Positions 1-10,650 are shown, numbered from the stretch's first letter. The stretch: DNA of 64,000 bases from JAJTFW01 sp031421935 (GCA_031421935.1 JANOPQ010000262.1:12894-76893); one strand, 5' to 3'. Notes: a model not told the origin generated them from the sequence alone. Numbers and translations: made by a program.

Positions 1-3000
1 TCCGCTCACAGTAGCGATTAAGCTCGCGGATTGACCTATGCAAATAGTATCCGGATGATTTACGCTGGCTTGTAAAACAGTTGGTTCAATGATAGTAAAA
101 GTAGTATCGAAAGGACATAAATGCGCATCTAAAATTTGTACAGTGTAAATACCCTGAGGAATTGTTGAAATCACATTGGAAACAGAACCATTGCTCCAGA
201 TATAAGCATAAGGCCCAACACCACCACTGGTGGCGATGTTGATGGAAGCATTGCTCATTCCAAAACAAGGAATTCCATTTACAGTAGGTTGGATAGCAAT
301 GGCCGTGGGCTGCGTTACTTGAATCGTTTGATTGGTAGTGCATCCATTCGCATCCGTAGCCGTAACTGAATAATTTCCAGCAATTAAATTTTGTAGCGCA
401 GCATTCGCACTTCCATTCGACCATTGGTAAGAGTACGGAGGTACACCACCGTTAGAACTTACTGTCGCCTGCCCGTCGTTTCCGTTGAAGCAATTTACAT
501 CTGTAATAACTGATGGATTAAATGCGAGCAATATAGGTTGTGTAATATTTACAGAGCTAGTTGTGATACATCCATTCGCATCTGTTAATACGATGGTATA
601 ATTTCCAGCAGGTAAATTTGTATTATTCGAAGTCGTAATTCCGTTCGACCATAAATATTGATAAGGTGTTGTTCCACCATTTGCCGCGTACAGTGCAGCA
701 CCGTTGGATCCGCCAAAGCAAGAAACCATGGTAGCTGAACTTTGTGTTAATCCTAAAAGAGTAGGCTCCGTAATGGTGGTGCTTTGCACTTCAGTACAAC
801 CGTTTTGGTCGGTGATGATTACGCTATACGTTCCGGCAATTAAATTATTCGCTGAAAGTGTATTCGCACCCGTTGACCAAACATAAGTGTAAGGACTTGT
901 TCCGCCTAAAGCATTTGTGTTTGCACTACCATCGTTTCCTCCATAGCAACTTACCATTTGAAGCGGTTGCGTGGTTGCACTGAGCACTTGTGGTTGTTGA
1001 ATCGTGAATACATCAGCATCGGTACATCCAAAATTATCCGTTACAGTTACTGCATAGTTTCCAGCGTTTAATCCATTTGCAGTTGGGGTATTACTACCAT
1101 TCGACCAAGCGTAATTGTATGGAGCACTTCCACTACTCACTTGCAACTGAGCGCTGCCGTTAGCTTCACCAAAACATAATGCGTTGAATGTTGTAACATT
1201 GTCGATACTTGGTCCTTGAAGGCCATTCACGGTTAATGTTGAAGAAAGCGTACATCCATTTGCATCACTCACCGTTACTGTATAATTACCGGTGGTGAGC
1301 CCTGTTGCTGTATTTGTATTTTGTCCGTTATTCCAATTAAATGTGTAAACACCTGTTCCTCCTGAAATTTGCACCTGTGCGCTACCGTTAGATGCGTTAC
1401 ATTGTGTAGGAGTTGTTGTTGGAATACTTGCTAAAGGTGTAGGTTCTAAAATTACCACGACTTGTTGAGTCACACATCCATTGACATCGGTCACAGATAA
1501 AGTATAATTCCCAGCAGCTAATCCTGCTGCTGATGCTGCGTTTCCTCCTGATGGTAACCAGTTATAATTGAATGGACCATTTCCCCCAACAATAATGATA
1601 CTCGCACTACCATTTGAAGATCCATTACAAGAAGCAGGAGTAACATTGGTCACCGCTAACGTAGCGCCACCTGCATTACTAATGGTTGTTGAATTAGAGA
1701 TAGTACATCCATTTGCATCGGTGATGGTTACAGAATAATTTCCACTCATCAATGAGTTTATCGTATTTGAACCCGATGCTCCATTTGACCAATTATAATT
1801 ATAGCCACCGGTACCTCCTGAAACTACTGCTGTAGTTGTTCCGTTTGCTAATCCGCATGTAGCTTGTTGTGTATTCAATTGCAATTGCAATGCAGTGGGT
1901 TCATTAATCTGGATCGGAGTATTCGTTACACATCCATTCACATCGGTGACAATTGCTGTATAATTTCCAGCAGCAAGTCCTGTGGCTTGGGTTGTATTTC
2001 CTCCTGATGGAATCCATTGATAAGTGAATGGACCATTTCCTGCATTCGTTACCACTTCTGCATTTCCATTATTTCCTGCAAAACAAGTTACATCATTCGT
2101 GTTTAAAATAGCAACAGTGGGTCCGCCTAAATTTGCAACGGCTGCAGTCGTATTAATTGTACATCCATTAGCATCGGTAGCAGTTACTGTATAAGTTCCA
2201 GCAACAAGTGTATTAATACTAGTTCCTGCTTGACCTGTAGACCATGCATAAGTTAACGCTCCCGTTCCTCCATTGCCAACTACTGCAGCGTCACCATTCG
2301 ATGCACCACAAGTTGCAGGAGTGGTATTCGTTACTAAATTGATAATTGCAGCTTGACCTACATTAATCACTTCAATTGCTGTACAGCCATTCACATCACT
2401 AACGGTTACCGTATACGTACTTGAAGTTAAACCGTTGGTGGTTGCTGTAGCCGCACCGTGACTCCAAGCATAATTAAAAGGAGCAGTTCCTCCGTTGGTA
2501 TTAACAGTTGCACTTCCGTCGTTTCCATTGAAGCAAGTTGCGGGAGTTGAATTTCCGTTTGTTGTTAATGTAACCGGTGTAGATATTAAAACATTTCCTT
2601 GTTCAGTACAACTGTTATTGTCAGTTACTGTTACTGTATAATTTCCTGCAGATAGTGAAGTGGCATTAGCGGTAAGATCTCCATTTGACCAAACATAACT
2701 ATAGGCTCCTGTTCCACCATTAGCAAGAACACTACTTGTTCCATTGGCATTTCCACAAGTTTCTGGTGTTACAGATAAAGCAAGTTGGATGGCAGTAGGT
2801 TCAGTAAGATTTACATTTATACTTGTGATGCATCCATTGGCATCCGTAACATTTACCGCATAAGCTCCCGCAGTAAGACCAGTGGCTTGCGCTGCATTTC
2901 CTCCTGATGGAATCCAAGAATACGTGTAAGGACCATTACCAGAAGTTACAGTAACTTCCGCATCTCCATCAGCACCACCATTACAAGAAACATCATTTGT

Positions 3001-6000
3001 AGAAAGCAAACTTAGTGAAGGTCCACCTAAATTCGCAACGGCTGCAATGGTTGTGGCTGTACATCCATTTGCATCGGTAGCTATAACGGTATAGGCCCCC
3101 GCAGTTAATCCATTAATAGAAGTTGTGGCTGCTCCAGTCGACCATTGAAATCCGAAAGCGCCTGTTCCTCCGTTTGCATTTACTTGTGCAGTTCCATTGG
3201 CATTTCCGCAACTTGCATCAGTTACCACCGTATTTATAATAATAGATGATGCTTCTCCAACAACAATTGTCGTTGGAAATGGACATCCATTATTATCGGA
3301 AATAGTGACCGTATAAGATCCTGCAGTTAAATTAGTAATCTGTGAAGTGGAAGCACCTGTATTCCATAAAAAAGTATAAGGAGAAATACCACCAGCCGCC
3401 ACAATAGAAGCACTTCCGGTATTACCACCAAAACAATCAGCATCTACACTAGAAGAAGTTCCAGTAATGGCGAGAGGTTCTGTAACAACAGCTAATGTTT
3501 GTTGAGTACATCCTTTTGCATCCGTAACGGTTACATTATAATTTCCTGCTGATAAATTAATTCGGTTAGAAGTTAATACTCCGCCTGGATTCCAGTCATA
3601 AACATAAGGCGCAGTACCATCTTGAGCATCGATATCAGCAGTTCCGTCATTGCCTCCGTTACAAGTAACAGAAGTTGTTAAATTATTTACAACAAGTGGA
3701 AGTGGTTCTAAAATTGTATAATTTAATGTGGTACTACAGCCATTAACATCGGTTACACTCACATTATAAATTCCTGCAGATAATCCAGTGGCAGTTGCAG
3801 TAATTCCACCGGAGGGAAGCCAATCAAATGTAAATGGACCATTGCCCACCGTAACTAAAACCGAAGCAGTTCCATCGGCTCCTCCTGCACAACTTACATC
3901 AGTTTGTCCATCAAATAGCAATGTTGGTCCTCCCGCACTGTTGATTATTGTATTATCTGAAACGGAACATCCTTGTGCATCGGTTACTGTAACAGTATAA
4001 ACTCCTGCCGAAAGTGAGTTCGCTGTGGATGTTATAGAACCACTACTCCAACTGTAACTGTATGGAGCTATACCGCCATTGGGAGTCACGACAGATGAAC
4101 CATTGCTATTTCCACAAGTAGAAATTGTATTCGCGAAGGCTAAAGGAATGATGGCTGGTTCGGTGATGTTAGCTACTAACGTTGACGTACATCCGAAAGC
4201 ATCGGTAATAGTTACAGTATAATTTCCGGCGGTTAAATTTGAATTCGTAGCGGAGCTTGCGCCGTTCGACCAATTATAAATGAATGGACTATTTCCACCT
4301 GCTATTCCAACGTCAATGTTCCCATCGTTACCACTATTGCACGTTACATCGTTTATGGTTGTAACACTCACAACAGGTCCGACTTGGTTAGGAATATTAA
4401 CTGTGGTTTCAAAGGTACAGCCATTAGCGTCACTAACGGTAACCGTATACGAACCTGCAGAAACATTACTCAATGTATTATTTACGGATGTGCCCGTTGA
4501 CCATGTATAAGCATAAACTGGAGTACCACCGTTTACCAAAATATCAGCTCCTCCATCCGCTTGTCCGCAATGGGAAGTGTACGAATTTGAAATTGTACTC
4601 AACGCAGAGGGCTCATTAATAGTAGCGGAAACTATCGATGAACAACCATTCGCATCAGTCACTGTCACCGAATAAATTCCAGCGGTTAATCCAACTCCTG
4701 TAGTTCCACTACCACTTGCCGACCACGCATACATATAGGGAATTGCTCCGCCATTTACTGTAATGGTGAGTGCGCCATCATTTCCTCCATTACAACTTAC
4801 ATCTGTTTGCAAAAGCACAACTGCAGAAGGTCCATTAGAACTTCCTACATTCACATTCATTTGTTCGGTGCATCCATTGGCATCGGTAACAACTACAGTA
4901 TATGATCCTGCACCTAAGTTAATTGCTGCAGCACCATTTCCACCTATGGGCGACCATGCATAAGCATAAGCACCTGTTCCTCCGCCTGCAACTACAGAAG
5001 CACTTCCATTAGCACTTCCGCACGTTGCCAAAGTGCTGCTTGGAATTAAATTAATAGCAGATGGTTCTGTGATACTCGATTGAAAAATAGCAGTGCACCC
5101 AACCGCATCAGTAACAGTAACAGTATAGGTTCCTGCTGCAATATTATTATTTAACAATCCTACAGTACCATTTGACCAAAGTAAATTATACGGTGCAATT
5201 CCACCAATAGCATTTACGGAAATGAATCCATCTGCACCACCAAAGCAAGTAGCATCGGTACTATTATTTAATGTGATCGTAGGAGCAGGTTCATCTGCAA
5301 CCACACCACTTGCAACAGCGGTACATCCATTCGCGTCACTAACTGTAACCGTATATGTACCGCTTACTACGTTCGTAATTTGATTCGTTCCTGATGTACC
5401 ATTCGACCATGCATAAGTATATGGAGATGTCCCTCCACTTGCCGTGATCGTTAATTCTCCATCAGCTTGTCCGCAATGCGCCGTAGTAGTAACATTTACA
5501 AAAGTAAATCCAGTTGGTTCTGTTAAATTAACAATGATGGATGAACTACAACCATTATCGTCGGTCACAGTCAATGTATAAATTCCTGCAGATAATGAAT
5601 TAATTGAATTCCCTACACCTCCATTCGACCATACATATGCATAAGGAGATGATCCACCTACTACGTTTATGCTGATATCACCATCGTTTCCTCCGGGACA
5701 TGTAATATTATTACTACTTAAAATATTTAGTGCTGGTCCGTTTGCACTAGGTACGCTTACGTTTCCGATAGAAGTACATCCATTTGCATCTGTCACTAAA
5801 ACCGAATAGTTTCCTGCATTCAATCCACTTGCAGAATTATTTGTACCGCCACTAGGGCTCCAATTGTATAAATAACCAGGAGTGCCGCCGTTCACAATTA
5901 CAGAAGTAGTTCCGTTGGATCCTCCACATGTTGTACCTGTTGATGAAGGAACTACATTAAGTGGAGTTGATTGATTAATTACAACGGATTGTGTTGCAAT

Positions 6001-9000
6001 ACAGCCGTTCGCATCCGTAGCAGTCACCGTATAGGTTCCTGCAGATAAGCCACTATTAGTAGCACCTACAGTTCCGTTCGACCACAAATAAGTGAATGCA
6101 GGAGTACCGCCAACTGCGGCAACGGTGGTAGAACCATCAATACCTAAATTACAACTTACAGGAGTAATAGAAGAAATATTTACTTGTAATAATGCAGGAG
6201 CAGTTACTGTACCATTGTTGGAAGCAGTACATCCGTTTCCGTCGGTTATTGTTACAGTATACGTTCCAGGTAACAAATTATTTTCGTTAGCAGTAATGGA
6301 TCCACTACTCCAAACATAACTATATGTAGGTGTACCTCCATTGCCCGTCACAGAAAGTGAACCATCGTTTTCATAACTACAAGTAACAGGTACAGAATTC
6401 GAAATAGTAGCTGTAAGTTGTAGCGGAGCAGTAATCACAACACTTGCAACAGAAGTACACCCTGCACCGTCAGTTGCAGTTACCGTATAATTGCCAGCTG
6501 CTAATCCTGAAGCAGAAATGCCTGCGCCACCACTTGGTGTCCAATTGTAAACGATAGGAGCAACGCCCCCCACTACATTGGCATTAGCACTTCCATCATT
6601 TCCTCCGAAGCAAGTTACATTTACACTGGAAGCTATAGTGGCAGTTGGCCCACTTGAGTTAGCTACTACAACGTTCCCTAACATGGTACATCCAACGTTA
6701 TCTGTTACGGTTACATTATAACCTCCTGCTCCTAATCCAGAAGCAAAAGCAGTAGCACCTCCGGAAGGAGACCATGCATAAGTATATCCGGGTGTACCAC
6801 CTAACGCAGCAACAGAAGCAGTTCCATTATTAGTCCCACAACTAGCCGCTGTAGATGACATAGCTAAAACAATGGGTGTGGGTTGCGTTATGCCCACAGT
6901 CATAAATCCAGTGCATCCGCGGCTATCCGTCACCGTTACAGTGTAAGCTCCAGCGGTCAACGAAGAAATAGTAGGACCTGATGCACCGTTAGACCAAGAA
7001 TATGTATAGCCAGGAGTTCCACCAGCAGTAGAAACAGTGATGGTTCCATTTTGTCCTCCGTTGCAAGTAACATTTGTTTTTGTAACAGTGGAAGCAACTA
7101 TAATTGCAGGTTGTGTAATAGTACCATTGGCAAGGGTTGTACAACCATTGGCATCGGTAATAGTAACGGTGTAATTATTCGCAGCCAACGCAATTGGATT
7201 TGCTCCAGTTCCAGAAGGGGACCATGAGTAAGTAAAACCCGGCACGCCACCGTTAATCACTAAACTGGCAGTACCATTGTTACTGTTGTTACAAGTAAGA
7301 TTGGTCGTATTCATAACTGCTGAAAAAGCCGGTGCTGCAGTAATCGTAAAAGCAGCACTAGAGGTACAACTATTATTATCTGTAACACTTACTGTATAAT
7401 TTCCTGGTGCTAAACTGTTCAAAGTGCTTGTGCCTGCAATATTGTTTTGCGTAAACAAAATGGTACCTGCACTATTAGTCCAAACATAATCCCATGGACT
7501 TGCTCCCAATCCCGTGGCTACAGCTGTTCCTGTATTTTGTCCTTGACACAAAGGGTTCGTCGTAACAACAGTGGGCGCTTGACAACAATTTAGAGTGGCA
7601 AAAAAATTAGTAACTGGATCTTGTGTACACGCTACAGATGTCCAAGATCCACTTTCTCCATCAGCGTAAGTATCGATGTTAATATTTAGACTTGTTCCGG
7701 GAACACACAATCCGATTGGAATGGTTTGAACAGAAAAACAAAATGTCCAATCGCAAATACCAGCGCCATTATTATCACCGAAATTATTTCCAGGATTCCC
7801 ATCAGCAACTCCTCCAGCATTACCTAAATTCGATTCATAATAAAAGCCAGGGCCAGTAACGTTACCTGTAGCCGAGCTAGTTACATTGGTATTATACCAA
7901 TTCCATGTTCCAGCCCCTGAACAATTAGTTGCAGATACAGGTGTGAAAGTACTCATGTCCCATCCAGGTCCTAGAGTTGGAACAACACCATGTAACCAGT
8001 TAGCCGAAGTTTGATTGTAATCTGAAATAGTATAACAAAAATTGACGGTTTGTCCTGCGGGATACATTCCATTTACAGGAGGAGGAATAGCAGTAAAATT
8101 ACTTTGAATAACACATCCTGCACAGTCATAATTATTTTGAAGAGTAAGATTAAAGTTACATTGATCAGCAACATTGCCTCCGCTCACTTGTAAATAATAG
8201 GATCCTGCTGCAAGACCGGAGAAAGTAGCATTAAGATTTCCGGCTGCGCCAATAGCACAACCTCTCGGAATTAAACCTGCACAAGTGTTTCCTTCATATA
8301 ATCCAACATTGGGTGTAATTAGTCCACCAGAAAGTGAGATGTTTAAACTTGGACCCGTGATTGTAAATCGATACCATACATCAGCGGCAGGAGTTGACAT
8401 ATTTCCTGCTGGCTGACATCCTAGCAGTGACGTATATGGGAATTCAGGGTTCGCACAAAGATTTGTGGTGTTTAAACTTGAAAGCGCTCCAATTCCACCA
8501 GGACAAGGAGAGGGAGCAGGAATCGCACCCATATTAATTGCACCTGAACATGCATCATTTGACGGAGAGGCACCACCGTTACATGCGGTAGCACATCCAG
8601 GAGTACTACAAATCACACAAGAAACTAATGCTTCCCAGCCAGCAGAACGGATGGTAGGATCTGAAGTAAACACAATGGTTAAACATCCTGAACTTCCTGT
8701 TACCAATCCCGGACTTACATTTCCAGTAAAAACACCAACGAGTGGTGATGCTGTAGTTGGACCATTATAAATGGTCATTTCATCAAATATATTTTCTAAG
8801 TCGAAAAAAGTAAAATTTAAGCGAACACAATTTCCTGGTACAGATGAACAAATAGTTAATGTAAAATTTTCGTTGTTCGCATAGTTTCCTCCACTACCAC
8901 CACTATCATAAAAAGTTCCACCACAAGTACTAATGTTTCCATTGCCCATCAAATGAGTTTGGGCCGATGAATCCATCGATAGAAAAAATAAAATAAATAA

Positions 9001-9021
9001 ATAGAATATGCTTCTTAGCAT
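1..9021 (-). CDS. Giant SprB-repeat surface adhesin (3' end outside window)
   Basis: The frame stays open from an ATG at 9021 to the left edge, giving 3007 residues without a stop, so the C-terminus is missing. A hydrophobic signal peptide (MLRSIFYLFILFFLSMDSSAQ) is followed by a cysteine-containing CUB-like domain at about residues 30-120, then cysteine-rich secreted-type domains to about residue 480. From about 7400 down to about 130, some 32 repeats of about 75 residues follow one another. Each has the pattern GG-x-PY-x-Y-x-W-S-N-G, then AG-x-Y-x-V-x-V-T-D-x-NGC-T, which is the SprB repeat of Bacteroidota surface adhesins. The last bases encode the start of a different, Ig-like region. Family knowledge: such proteins are exported by type IX secretion and serve gliding or adhesion. 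The expected C-terminal sorting domain cannot be seen here. The function is inferred; the family call is firm. Confidence 0.9.
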   Translation of the reverse strand, partial: MLRSIFYLFILFFLSMDSSAQTHLMGNGNISTCGGTFYDSGGSGGNYANNENFTLTICSSVPGNCVRLNFTFFDLENIFDEMTIYNGPTTASPLVGVFTGNVSPGLVTGSSGCLTIVFTSDPTIRSAGWEALVSCVICSTPGCATACNGGASPSNDACSGAINMGAIPAPSPCPGGIGALSSLNTTNLCANPEFPYTSLLGCQPAGNMSTPAADVWYRFTITGPSLNISLSGGLITPNVGLYEGNTCAGLIPRGCAIGAAGNLNATFSGLAAGSYYLQVSGGNVADQCNFNLTLQNNYDCAGCVIQSNFTAIPPPVNGMYPAGQTVNFCYTISDYNQTSANWLHGVVPTLGPGWDMSTFTPVSATNCSGAGTWNWYNTNVTSSATGNVTGPGFYYESNLGNAGGVADGNPGNNFGDNNGAGICDWTFCFSVQTIPIGLCVPGTSLNINIDTYADGESGSWTSVACTQDPVTNFFATLNCCQAPTVVTTNPLCQGQNTGTAVATGLGASPWDYVWTNSAGTILFTQNNIAGTSTLNSLAPGNYTVSVTDNNSCTSSAAFTITAAPAFSAVMNTTNLTCNNSNNGTASLVINGGVPGFTYSWSPSGTGANPIALAANNYTVTITDANGCTTLANGTITQPAIIVASTVTKTNVTCNGGQNGTITVSTAGGTPGYTYSWSNGASGPTISSLTAGAYTVTVTDSRGCTGFMTVGITQPTPIVLAMSSTAASCGTNNGTASVAALGGTPGYTYAWSPSGGATAFASGLGAGGYNVTVTDNVGCTMLGNVVVANSSGPTATIASSVNVTCFGGNDGSANANVVGGVAPIVYNWTPSGGAGISASGLAAGNYTVTATDGAGCTSVASVVITAPLQLTATISNSVPVTCSYENDGSLSVTGNGGTPTYSYVWSSGSITANENNLLPGTYTVTITDGNGCTASNNGTVTAPALLQVNISSITPVSCNLGIDGSTTVAAVGGTPAFTYLWSNGTVGATNSGLSAGTYTVTATDANGCIATQSVVINQSTPLNVVPSSTGTTCGGSNGTTSVIVNGGTPGYLYNWSPSGGTNNSASGLNAGNYSVLVTDANGCTSIGNVSVPSANGPALNILSSNNITCPGGNDGDISINVVGGSSPYAYVWSNGGVGNSINSLSAGIYTLTVTDDNGCSSSIIVNLTEPTGFTFVNVTTTAHCGQADGELTITASGGTSPYTYAWSNGTSGTNQITNVVSGTYTVTVSDANGCTAVASGVVADEPAPTITLNNSTDATCFGGADGFISVNAIGGIAPYNLLWSNGTVGLLNNNIAAGTYTVTVTDAVGCTAIFQSSITEPSAINLIPSSTLATCGSANGSASVVAGGGTGAYAYAWSPIGGNGAAAINLGAGSYTVVVTDANGCTEQMNVNVGSSNGPSAVVLLQTDVSCNGGNDGALTITVNGGAIPYMYAWSASGSGTTGVGLTAGIYSVTVTDANGCSSIVSATINEPSALSTISNSYTSHCGQADGGADILVNGGTPVYAYTWSTGTSVNNTLSNVSAGSYTVTVSDANGCTFETTVNIPNQVGPVVSVTTINDVTCNSGNDGNIDVGIAGGNSPFIYNWSNGASSATNSNLTAGNYTVTITDAFGCTSTLVANITEPAIIPLAFANTISTCGNSNGSSVVTPNGGIAPYSYSWSSGSITSTANSLSAGVYTVTVTDAQGCSVSDNTIINSAGGPTLLFDGQTDVSCAGGADGTASVLVTVGNGPFTFDWLPSGGITATATGLSAGIYNVSVTDVNGCSTTLNYTILEPLPLVVNNLTTSVTCNGGNDGTADIDAQDGTAPYVYDWNPGGVLTSNRINLSAGNYNVTVTDAKGCTQQTLAVVTEPLAITGTSSSVDADCFGGNTGSASIVAAGGISPYTFLWNTGASTSQITNLTAGSYTVTISDNNGCPFPTTIVVGEASSIIINTVVTDASCGNANGTAQVNANGGTGAFGFQWSTGAATTSINGLTAGAYTVIATDANGCTATTIAAVANLGGPSLSLLSTNDVSCNGGADGDAEVTVTSGNGPYTYSWIPSGGNAAQATGLTAGAYAVNVTDANGCITSINVNLTEPTAIQLALSVTPETCGNANGTSSVLANGGTGAYSYVWSNGDLTANATSLSAGNYTVTVTDNNSCTEQGNVLISTPVTLTTNGNSTPATCFNGNDGSATVNTNGGTAPFNYAWSHGAATATTNGLTSSTYTVTVSDVNGCTAIEVINVGQAAIINLVTNTTPATCGASNGDAAVVGNGGTGALTYAWSTGQAGTSINTLVAGTYTVTATDANGCTINTTAAVANLGGPTVAILNTNDVTCFAGNNGNAEVVTNAGNGPFTYQWIPSGGNTTQATGLAAGNYTAIVTDVNGCVTNTPIQINEPTALQLQLNTQQATCGLANGTTTAVVSGGTGGYNYNWSNGASGSNTINSLMSGNYSVTITDANGCTISNSTTISNAGGATLAVTNVTPASCNGSSNGSASIIIVGGNGPFNYNWLPSGGNAASAAGLAAGNYTLSVTDVNGCVTQQVVVILEPTPLASIPTTTPTQCNASNGSAQVQISGGTGVYTFNWNNGQNTNTATGLTTGNYTVTVSDANGCTLSSTLTVNGLQGPSIDNVTTFNALCFGEANGSAQLQVSSGSAPYNYAWSNGSNTPTANGLNAGNYAVTVTDNFGCTDADVFTIQQPQVLSATTQPLQMVSCYGGNDGSANTNALGGTSPYTYVWSTGANTLSANNLIAGTYSVIITDQNGCTEVQSTTITEPTLLGLTQSSATMVSCFGGSNGAALYAANGGTTPYQYLWSNGITTSNNTNLPAGNYTIVLTDANGCITTSSVNITQPILLAFNPSVITDVNCFNGNDGQATVSSNGGVPPYSYQWSNGSANAALQNLIAGNYSVTATDANGCTTNQTIQVTQPTAIAIQPTVNGIPCFGMSNASINIATSGGVGPYAYIWSNGSVSNVISTIPQGIYTVQILDAHLCPFDTTFTIIEPTVLQASVNHPDTICIGQSASLIATVSG
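110..7420 (-). repeat. Tandem SprB repeats, about 226 bp each, about 32 copies
   Basis: On the plus strand the complement of the T-D-x-NGC-T segment (acatccattcgcatccgt and variants) recurs near 340, 570, 800, 1020, 1250, 1475, 1705, 1930, 2160, 2380, 2605, 2830, 3060, 3290, 3510, 3735, 3965, 4190, 4420, 4640, 4870, 5100, 5325, 5550, 5780, 6005, 6230, 6460, 6690, 6915, 7140 and 7365. A degenerate copy lies near 130. The spacing is 220-230 bp. Copies are diverged in sequence but keep length and frame. A second period of about 453 bp (two units) is also visible. Confidence 0.9.
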
Positions 9022-9648
9022 GTTGGTTGATACAAATAAATGCAAGTAGGTATTACTAAATTATTAATAATACAAATACTCCTAAGATTGTTTTGGTGGT
9101 TCTTAATTCTACAACCGTAAATATAATGATTATACTCTAATTATTTATTGCCAAACGTATAAATTTATGGGTGAAATTATTAATCTAACGGGCAAATCAA
9201 TTAAACTTGAAGCTAAGCTAATGGGAAACTAATTTTTCTTAAAGAATAATATGCTTTTGAAAGGGTGAGATAATTATAAGTCTAAAGACGAGTAAAAGAG
9301 TTGGTTTTCTGATGCACCTAATATAGACACCTTATCTAATCAGACATATCTCATTGATTAATAATTAATTATTATGATTTACGTTAAAATTAGTCTATTT
9401 TTTCCTGCAGATTGAAGTAGTTAAAAATGAAATTTTTTGAGTCCGAATTTTCAACTCTAAACGAAGTGCTATTTGAAAATGACTCCTCGATAAGGAGGAT
9501 CAAGGAAAGAATAAATTGAAAAAATATAGATGATAAAAGGAACGAATTAGAGGTAAAATATTTTTTTAGCAGTATATAGCCTCAATATAATCCAAGTAAA
9601 ATCTCCTTTCATCCAAGTGTATACCACTAAAAGGAAAGAAGAATCTGA
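9022..9648. other. AT-rich intergenic region between two minus-strand genes
   Basis: About 630 bases separate the adhesin start from the gpsA stop. It should hold the adhesin promoter. A near match to the Bacteroidota -7 box (TTTATTTG) lies about 9 bases upstream of the adhesin ATG, but it is not perfect. On the plus strand a 30-codon ORF at 9427-9519 is followed in the same frame by 19 more open codons to 9579. This could be the remnant of a small gene or chance. No RNA gene or clear repeat was recognised. Confidence 0.5.
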
Positions 9649-10638
9649 TTAAGTCAACTTCTCACTCAGCAATTTCATCTCTTCTTTGGCCGATTTTTTT
9701 TCATGAATGATGTTGTAAACTGCATTGCAAATGGGTAAATCAACAGCAGTTTTTTGATTAATGGAATGAATACATGCGATGGCATAATATCCTTCTGCAA
9801 TCATATTCATTTCGAGTTGTGCACTTTTAACAGAATATCCTTTTCCAATCATTGAACCGAATGTGCGATTGCGACTAAATTGAGAATAGGAAGTAACTAA
9901 TAGATCACCTAGGTACGCACTATCATTAATATCTCTTTTGATGGGATGAACAGCATCCACAAATCTTTTTATTTCGCGAATGGCATTGGAAATTAATACG
10001 GCTTGAAAATTATCTCCATACCCGAGTCCATGACAAATGCCACTAGCAATTGCCATAATATTTTTTAATACGGCAGCGTATTCAGTTCCGAAAATATCGT
10101 CTGAAACAATAGTTCGTATATACCTGCACGTTAGTAATTTCGCCATCGTAGAAGTGGTAGTAATATCGGGACAAGCTACTGTTAAATAACTCAATTTCTC
10201 GAGAGCAACTTCTTCTGCATGACAAGGTCCGGTAATAACACCCATTCGATAAATAGGAACTTTAAAATATTGCTGCATGAAATCTCCAACAATCAAATTG
10301 TGTTCAGGAACAATTCCTTTAATTGCTGAAAAAACAATCTTGTCTATAAAGTCTTTTTCAGTAATGTCTTTTAAAGTTGTTTTTAAAAATGCGGATGGTA
10401 CTGCAAGCAAAATAATTGAAGAAGATTGTAAAGCATCTATAATATTGCTCGTCGGTTTTACTTTATTTAAATCTAAAGTAACATCGCTTAAATAATTTGG
10501 ATTGTGCTGATATTGTTGAATGAAAGCAACGGTTTCCGGATTACGCACCCACCAATGAATCTCATCAGCTTCATTACTTAAAATTTTTACTAAAGCTGTT
10601 GCCCAGCTCCCTCCGCCAAGTACGGTAATTTTCTGCAT
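9649..10638 (-). CDS. gpsA: Glycerol-3-phosphate dehydrogenase [NAD(P)+]
   Basis: The product is 329 residues, the usual length for the family. It interconverts dihydroxyacetone phosphate and sn-glycerol 3-phosphate for phospholipid synthesis in the cytoplasm. The N-terminal Rossmann motif VLGGGSWATALV is present, with the conserved ITGPCHAEEV segment and the LKNIMAIASGI helix of the substrate domain, which carries the catalytic lysine. The gene stands alone. A -7-like box TACTTTCG (10643-10650, minus) ends only four bases before the ATG, which supports this start and suggests a leaderless mRNA. Confidence 0.95.
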   Translation of the reverse strand: MQKITVLGGGSWATALVKILSNEADEIHWWVRNPETVAFIQQYQHNPNYLSDVTLDLNKVKPTSNIIDALQSSSIILLAVPSAFLKTTLKDITEKDFIDKIVFSAIKGIVPEHNLIVGDFMQQYFKVPIYRMGVITGPCHAEEVALEKLSYLTVACPDITTTSTMAKLLTCRYIRTIVSDDIFGTEYAAVLKNIMAIASGICHGLGYGDNFQAVLISNAIREIKRFVDAVHPIKRDINDSAYLGDLLVTSYSQFSRNRTFGSMIGKGYSVKSAQLEMNMIAEGYYAIACIHSINQKTAVDLPICNAVYNIIHEKKSAKEEMKLLSEKLT

Positions 10639-10642
10639 GTTG

Positions 10643-10650
10643 CGAAAGTA
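10643..10650 (-). promoter_or_regulatory. Candidate -7 box TACTTTCG for gpsA
   Basis: The minus-strand sequence matches the Bacteroidota -7 consensus TAnnTTTG with one change (C for the third T). It sits four bases upstream of the gpsA ATG. The same variant precedes the large histidine kinase gene. No convincing -33 TTG was located. Confidence 0.45.

Noticed and set aside
86..424. A 112-residue minus-strand ORF rich in W, C and H
   Set aside because: It is an alternate frame of the SprB-repeat gene. The true frame in this stretch gives the conserved repeat pattern.
110..7420. Regularly spaced repeats that might suggest a CRISPR array
   Set aside because: The period is about 226 bp, the copies are diverged, and they encode a continuous protein. 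CRISPR repeats are short and near-identical.
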